Source of the DNA: a bacterium
GTDB taxonomy: Bacteria; Babelota; Babeliae; Babelales; Vermiphilaceae
NCBI GenBank assembly: GCA_021827875.1
Contig: JAKAUA010000055.1
Coordinates: 1-10,148, forward strand
DNA: 10,148 nucleotides
Direction of reading: 5' to 3'
Positions 6,724 through 10,148 of this stretch are shown in pieces (position 1 is the first letter of the stretch; every line of letters starts with the position of its first letter). Position numbers and translations under genes: made by a program. The notes below the pieces were generated by a model. That model was not told the DNA's origin. It made no database searches and was given only the letters and a program-made list of their open reading frames with translations.

Positions 6724-6757
6724 AATGATTAACAAAATATAATTTGTTCATCATTTT
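6724..6757 (+). terminator. Weak AT-rich terminator-like hairpin
   Basis: AATGAT-t-AACAAA (6724-6736) pairs with TTTGTT-c-ATCATT (6743-6755): 12 bp with one mismatch and a 6-base loop, running into TTTT. It starts six bases after the stop codon of the 256-residue protein. The stem has almost no G-C pairs, so termination may be partial. The remaining bases to 6840 are AT-rich and hold a TATAAT (6831-6836) without a clear -35. Confidence 0.45.
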
Positions 6758-6853
6758 GATACAAATAGCTTTTTTTCTTGATTTTCAATTTGTTATATTA
6801 CTGTCATAAATGTGCGCTTGTGTTGCTATTTATAATTGTTAAAAGGAGCTTAT

Positions 6854-7030
6854 ATGCCATATAAAGTTGGTAAAAAGACAAAAACAAAAGGTTGGCCAAT
6901 ATTAGAATTCAAAAATGGCAAGTGGAGTGTTATTGCACATTCAGATTCTAAATCAAAAGTAGAAGCAAGTATCAGAGCACGCTATATGGGTGAGCACAAA
7001 AAAAATATCTCTGCGCTCTTACATTCATAA
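6854..7030 (+). CDS. Small basic protein, 58 residues, unknown function
   Basis: The ATG at 6854 has AAAAGGAG (6841-6848) five bases upstream; a start at 6836 would run through that SD and is rejected. The protein is lysine-rich with no membrane segment. Its layout, a basic N-terminus (KVGKKTKTKG), a Trp-containing strand pair (WPILEFKNGKWSVIAHS), then a helix KSKVEASIRARYMGE (34-48), resembles small proteins in bacteria and phages that end in a 'K..AeASiRARYa' helix. I know that pattern by eye only and can name no function. It may bind nucleic acid, given the charge (inference). Its last 49 bases overlap, on the other strand, the end of the frameshifted cysteine-rich remnant. Confidence 0.75.
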   Translation: MPYKVGKKTKTKGWPILEFKNGKWSVIAHSDSKSKVEASIRARYMGEHKKNISALLHS

Positions 7031-7420
7031 CAATAGAAAGTCTTATTTATAAGAGTCATTACTGGAGATTTTTCAAGAGATTCTTCTTCTTTGTGATCAT
7101 CAATTACTTTATCTAAATCTCGTTGATTACAATAACAATAATGGCCATAACGATCATTTTCAATCTAGATAGGGTTTGTCTTCTGATGCCTTATCGCGCT
7201 GTGCACCTTTTGCCGTGCAATAACACATGCAATTCTTATTATTTAAACAATCTTCTTTATTTCTTCCACATACATTTTTCTCAGGTGCGTTTTGTACACA
7301 AAGAAGTTCTTCCGTATTCAAATCGAAAAAAAATTGCCAACAAAAAAGATATTCTTTAACATCAAGATTTTGATAGTGATAAGATAGTTTATTTGGTTTT
7401 GGATAGCCACCAGAATAATG
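6982..7420 (-). pseudogene. Cysteine-rich protein gene, frameshifted remnant
   Basis: One minus-strand frame is open from 7420 to a TGA at 7162-7160 (86 codons) and reads like protein: KEYLFCWQFFFDLN, LLCVQNAPEKNVCGRN, DCLNNKNCMCYCTAKG, SEDKPYLD. A second frame opens at 7164, right after its own upstream TAG (7167-7165), and runs 60 codons to a TAG at 6984-6982: IENDRYGHYCYCNQRDLDK, EEESLEKSPVMTLINK, FYCYECK. The two frames meet within about three bases, as expected for one gene with a small indel (loss of two bases would do it). No ATG with an SD precedes the first frame, and its 5' end overlaps the 3' end of the gene at 7389-7589. CYC occurs on both sides of the shift. No known family is recognised. 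A sequencing error or programmed shift cannot be excluded. Confidence 0.55.
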
Positions 7421-7589
7421 CTACCGTGATTACCGCGTTTACAATGATCGCAAAAGTATTAAGTTGCTGCGTAACAGTGATAGACATGATGGTAATCGGC
7501 AAAGTAGAAAATGCTAGTATAATATGGCTTAATGTGTGAAAAGCTTCTGCACCTGCTGCAAATGCGATCCATTCTCTTTTTGAAAGCAT
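7389..7589 (-). CDS. Two-helix membrane peptide downstream of metal ATPase
   Basis: This 66-residue protein starts at an ATG (7589) preceded by AAGGAG, six bases off. It has two hydrophobic segments (about 8-34 and 42-62) and ends in SKTK, so it is probably a small inner-membrane hairpin. His residues at 18 and 22 (AFHTLSHIIL) lie in the first segment, where they could touch a metal; this is conjecture. It follows the P-type ATPase by 77 bases on the same strand with no strong terminator between, which suggests co-transcription and an accessory role in the same module. I do not recognise the family. Confidence 0.8.
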   Translation of the reverse strand: MLSKREWIAFAAGAEAFHTLSHIILAFSTLPITIMSITVTQQLNTFAIIVNAVITVALFWWLSKTK

Positions 7590-7666
7590 AGATACTCCTT
7601 TTTTATAAGAAAAAATCTGTTTGCGCTATAACTTATCAGAATGTTTATAAAAAAAACAAGTATAAC

Positions 7667-9511
7667 TCATTTTAATTTGAATCCTATGAGTCGGCTGGCA
7701 TTTAATAGAATTAGCACATCTGAAATAGCGTGAAAGAAAGCAGCTTGAATCGGTTCTACCAGATCCATAAATGTTAACGTAAGACCCAAGGCGTGTAAAA
7801 TAAGAAATCCAATAATAAGATTTTGTTTTATCACTTTAAAAATTTGCTGTGAAAGTTTTCTCACAAAATAAATGTTTTTTAGTTCGTTGGTCATAAGAAC
7901 AATATCTGCTGCTTCAATCGCAGGTTCCATTCCCATCGCTCCCATGGCAATGCCTACGTTTGCTTGCTTAAGTGCAGCGACATCGTTGATACCATCTCCT
8001 ACCATTACCACGATATTTCCTTTTTTTTGTAATTGATCAAGAAGTTGTAATTTATCTTCAGGAAATGCTTGACCATAAGCGCGGCTAATACCAAGTTGCC
8101 GTGCGATGTTTTCTGTTATCTCTTGGCTATCACCGCTTAAAAGAATAATGTCATTCAGCCCTGAGTTTTTTAATGCTTCTATGGTTTCCTTTGCGTCACT
8201 TCTTGGAACATCCATAACACTAATTTTACCAATTACATGTCCACTACTTGCTAAATAAAAATTGCTATATGGTTGTCCGCTACTGGATTTTTGATTGGGT
8301 ATCTGACTATTACCATGTTCAGGGGCTTGTACAAAATGTTCGTTTCCCAGAAAGTATTTTTTCCCTTCATACACAACTTCAACACCGTGCCCTACTAACG
8401 ATACATATTCTTCCGGTTGTGGAACTTCTATATTCAGTTCGCGTGCTTTTTTTAGAATAGATTTTGCAACGACGTGATCTGATCGCATTTCTGCTATTGC
8501 TGCAATTTTGAGAATATCATTTTTGCTATAGGTGTTACTAAAAGTTTGAATATCAACAATAACGGGCTCTCCCAGTGTGAGGGTTCCTGTTTTATCAAAA
8601 ATTATAACATTTGCACGAGAAAGCTGTTCTAATGCTCTTCCTCCACGCACCAATATACCATGTCTGAATGCGGCAACACTTCCAGAAAGCACAGTAAGCG
8701 GTGTCACTAATGAAAGTTCAAGTGGTGATCCAAAGATGAGGAGTGTAATAACTAATTCTAAATTTCCTGTTATCAACCAGATTATTACAATTAACAGAAG
8801 GATAAGCGGAACAAAAACCAAAGCTATTTTATCAGTCACCGTAGTAATGTGTGCTTTTTTTTCTTCTGCTTGGATAAATAGGGTAGTCATTTTATTAAAG
8901 AGCGTCTCTTCTTGAACACGTTCTACCTGAAAGATAATGCTGCCACTTTCAACAAAAGTACCGGCAAAAACGGTATCATTCTTTTGTTTTTCTTTTGGCA
9001 TACTTTCTCCTGTTAACATAGATTCATTTATTGCCGCATGTCCTTGTACGATAAAACCATCTGCCGGGACACGTCCTCCTGTTTTTACTAAAACATGCAT
9101 ACCGGAGACCACTGCATGTAATGGAATATTCTTTTCTTGATTGTGTTCGATTACCGTAGCTTGTGATGGAATAAGCTGAAGAAGGCTCTCAATAGCATTA
9201 TGAGTGCGTTGTTCAATAATAAGTTCTATGTAGTGCGCAATGAGTATAATGAGCAAAACAAACATTATTGCACGTTCTTGTTTGCCAATAACTGCAGCAA
9301 TAGTAGCAAAAACTAAGAAAAAATCGGTACCAATTTGTCCCTTTTTTAAATCACGCAGAGCACCCCAAACCATTTGAATCCATACAAGTGCAATGGGAAC
9401 CAGATACAGATAAGTTTGAGAATAATAGAGTGCTATCCCATTAAGAATGACAATGCATATAATGTACAAGACATAATCAATTCTATAGGTATATAATTTT
9501 TGTATATTCAT
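7667..9511 (-). CDS. P1B-type heavy-metal ATPase with atypical SPL site
   Basis: This 614-residue inner-membrane pump uses ATP to export a metal cation. It has four N-terminal membrane helices (about 12-100), an actuator domain with TGES (167-170), a helix pair around 229-275, the phosphorylation site DKTGTLT with D306, the hinge GDGIND (505-510), and two final helices (565-610) with the P1B-like end VLILLNASRL. No N-terminal HMA metal-binding domain is present. The sixth-helix metal motif, CPC or SPC in most relatives, is SPL (262-264), and the usual HP of the nucleotide domain is HV (346-347). H594 in the last helix aligns with the His of the HEGGT motif of P1B-4 pumps (Co/Zn/Fe exporters), which favours that group. 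The metal is uncertain. The ATG at 9511 has GAGG upstream. It lies between a DUF305-type gene and a small membrane peptide. Confidence 0.93.
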   Translation of the reverse strand: MNIQKLYTYRIDYVLYIICIVILNGIALYYSQTYLYLVPIALVWIQMVWGALRDLKKGQIGTDFFLVFATIAAVIGKQERAIMFVLLIILIAHYIELIIEQRTHNAIESLLQLIPSQATVIEHNQEKNIPLHAVVSGMHVLVKTGGRVPADGFIVQGHAAINESMLTGESMPKEKQKNDTVFAGTFVESGSIIFQVERVQEETLFNKMTTLFIQAEEKKAHITTVTDKIALVFVPLILLLIVIIWLITGNLELVITLLIFGSPLELSLVTPLTVLSGSVAAFRHGILVRGGRALEQLSRANVIIFDKTGTLTLGEPVIVDIQTFSNTYSKNDILKIAAIAEMRSDHVVAKSILKKARELNIEVPQPEEYVSLVGHGVEVVYEGKKYFLGNEHFVQAPEHGNSQIPNQKSSSGQPYSNFYLASSGHVIGKISVMDVPRSDAKETIEALKNSGLNDIILLSGDSQEITENIARQLGISRAYGQAFPEDKLQLLDQLQKKGNIVVMVGDGINDVAALKQANVGIAMGAMGMEPAIEAADIVLMTNELKNIYFVRKLSQQIFKVIKQNLIIGFLILHALGLTLTFMDLVEPIQAAFFHAISDVLILLNASRLIGFKLK

Positions 9512-9518
9512 AGATCCT

Positions 9519-9537
9519 CACAATCATTGTCATTATC
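9519..9537 (-). promoter_or_regulatory. Fur-box-like site before the metal ATPase
   Basis: On the minus strand GATAATGACAATGATTGTG matches 15 of 19 positions of the classical Fur box. Inside it lies a perfect 11-base palindrome, ACAATCATTGT (9520-9530), and another ATTGT repeats at 9541. The site overlaps the GAGG of the ATPase SD, so a bound repressor would block elongation or early transcription. AT-rich DNA raises the chance of such matches, and no regulator gene is in the window. Confidence 0.4.
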
Positions 9538-9583
9538 GGCATTGTAATCTTTTGTGAAAACTGATCAAAAACAGTTGAATCGA

Positions 9584-10024
9584 TTATTTCATTGCAGACA
9601 GCTTGGATTTCATAAAATGAATTTCAGATTGCTGACTTGCGCTAATATTCTTGCAAAGCTGTATAATTTCAGGATCCTTAAGATGAGATTCTCTACACAT
9701 TAAAAGAGCAGCAGCATGGTGAGGAATCATTGATTTAAGAAATTCTTTATCATAAATTGCTGTTTGTTTTCTTTCGAAGAAAAAAAAGATTCCAAATAAT
9801 ATAAGACTGCTTAGAGCAATAATGTTATTAAGCCTTTTATTTGGGTACATTGATCTCATTAAAAATAGCTCGATAAGAATCATAGGCATAGTCATTATTA
9901 CAGCCATATAAAACTGATTTAAATTTGGATAAATATTAGAAATTTTATCGGCCATTGCATACATCAAAATATACATTGAAATGAATGATAAAAGAGCCAT
10001 TTTCAATAGATTGGTATACTGCAT
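9584..10024 (-). CDS. DUF305-type membrane protein, probable metal binding
   Basis: This 146-residue protein has three predicted membrane segments (about 8-26, 36-56, 67-83) followed by a soluble C-terminal region that matches the DUF305 pattern: FLKSMIPHHAAALLMC (95-110), LKDPEI (115-120), LCKNISASQQSEIHFMK (123-139). M99, H102, H103, M109, C110, C124, H136 and M138 form a set of likely metal ligands; some DUF305 proteins (for example cyanobacterial CopM) bind copper. It would hold this domain at the membrane surface. The ATG at 10024 has AGGA about eight bases upstream. The metal ATPase follows after a 72-base gap on the same strand, so the two probably form one efflux module. I saw no convincing promoter in 10025-10096. 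Confidence 0.85.
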   Translation of the reverse strand: MQYTNLLKMALLSFISMYILMYAMADKISNIYPNLNQFYMAVIMTMPMILIELFLMRSMYPNKRLNNIIALSSLILFGIFFFFERKQTAIYDKEFLKSMIPHHAAALLMCRESHLKDPEIIQLCKNISASQQSEIHFMKSKLSAMK

Positions 10025-10054
10025 ATTTTTCCTATTTTTTCTTTAAGTATATTT

Positions 10055-10096
10055 ATATGTTCTTTATGTTTGGGGCTGTCCTAGATAAGAACATAT
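10055..10096. repeat. 10-bp inverted repeat around a GGGGCTGTCC block
   Basis: ATATGTTCTT (10055-10064) is perfectly complementary to AAGAACATAT (10087-10096) across a 22-base spacer containing GGGGCTGTCCTAGAT. The repeat ends one base before the stop codon of the partial gene to the right. It could be a 3' hairpin of that gene. Alternatively the GC-rich block is the end of an insertion sequence. No T-run follows on either strand. Confidence 0.45.
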
Positions 10097-10148
10097 TCAA
10101 TTTCTAGTTTCAACCCACTGAATCAACATTTTCAGCTGTTTTTTTGGT
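10097..10148 (-). CDS. C-terminal end of an unidentified gene (partial)
   Basis: One minus-strand frame reads PKKQLKMLIQWVETRN and stops at TGA (10099-10097). The basic, amphipathic ending close to an inverted repeat resembles the tail of compact transposase genes, but sixteen residues cannot settle this. A second frame is also open until about 10110, so even the frame is uncertain. Confidence 0.35.
   Translation of the reverse strand, partial: PKKQLKMLIQWVETRN

Noticed and set aside
6807..6836. Promoter with TATAAT at 6831-6836 for the 58-residue gene
   Set aside because: No -35-like element lies at proper spacing, and the start would cut into the SD; noted only within the neighbouring entry.
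7123..7359. Plus-strand open frame of about 78 codons
   Set aside because: It is the antisense shadow of the cysteine-rich minus-strand remnant; the peptide is skewed to Ile/Leu/Phe and no SD precedes it.
8577..8915. Plus-strand open frame of about 112 codons
   Set aside because: It is antisense to the actuator and metal-site region of the ATPase, whose motifs are unmistakable.

Overview
The window is AT-rich and densely coded. It comes from a Gram-negative-type bacterium with a compact genome: Shine-Dalgarno (SD) sites of the AAGGAG type, short intergenic gaps, an encoded tRNA CCA tail, and a mix of housekeeping genes and genes of unknown function. The gene mix, the many unfamiliar small proteins and the dispersed hairpin repeats fit a host-associated lineage such as Candidatus Dependentiae (TM6). 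That assignment is an inference from style; no marker in the window proves it.

Left part (1-4862). On the minus strand lie the first codons of a probable TrkA/KtrA potassium-channel regulator (1-17), a TrkH/KtrB-type K+ translocation subunit (83-1435) and a glycyl-tRNA synthetase (1570-2895). A hairpin repeat fills the gap between the two potassium genes. Divergently, on the plus strand, lies a membrane-anchored HtrA/Deg-type serine protease with two C-terminal PDZ-like regions (3112-4797), closed by a strong rho-independent terminator.

Middle part (4863-7030). All on the plus strand: a TlyA-type rRNA 2'-O-methyltransferase that begins 14 bases after the terminator T-run, then tRNA-Arg(TCG) bracketed by two more copies of the hairpin repeat, an unrecognised 256-residue protein, and a 58-residue basic protein. 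The three repeats share a stem kept by compensatory changes. The tRNA 5' end is partly duplicated (14 bases) inside the upstream repeat.

Right part (7031-10148). All on the minus strand: a P1B-type metal ATPase with an atypical Ser-Pro-Leu metal site (7667-9511), preceded by a DUF305-type membrane protein (9584-10024) and followed by a two-helix membrane peptide (7389-7589). Together these look like a metal-efflux module, and a Fur-box-like palindrome sits just before the ATPase. Downstream of it, 6982-7420 holds a frameshifted cysteine-rich coding remnant with no good start codon. The right edge carries the last codons of another minus-strand gene and a 10-bp inverted repeat.
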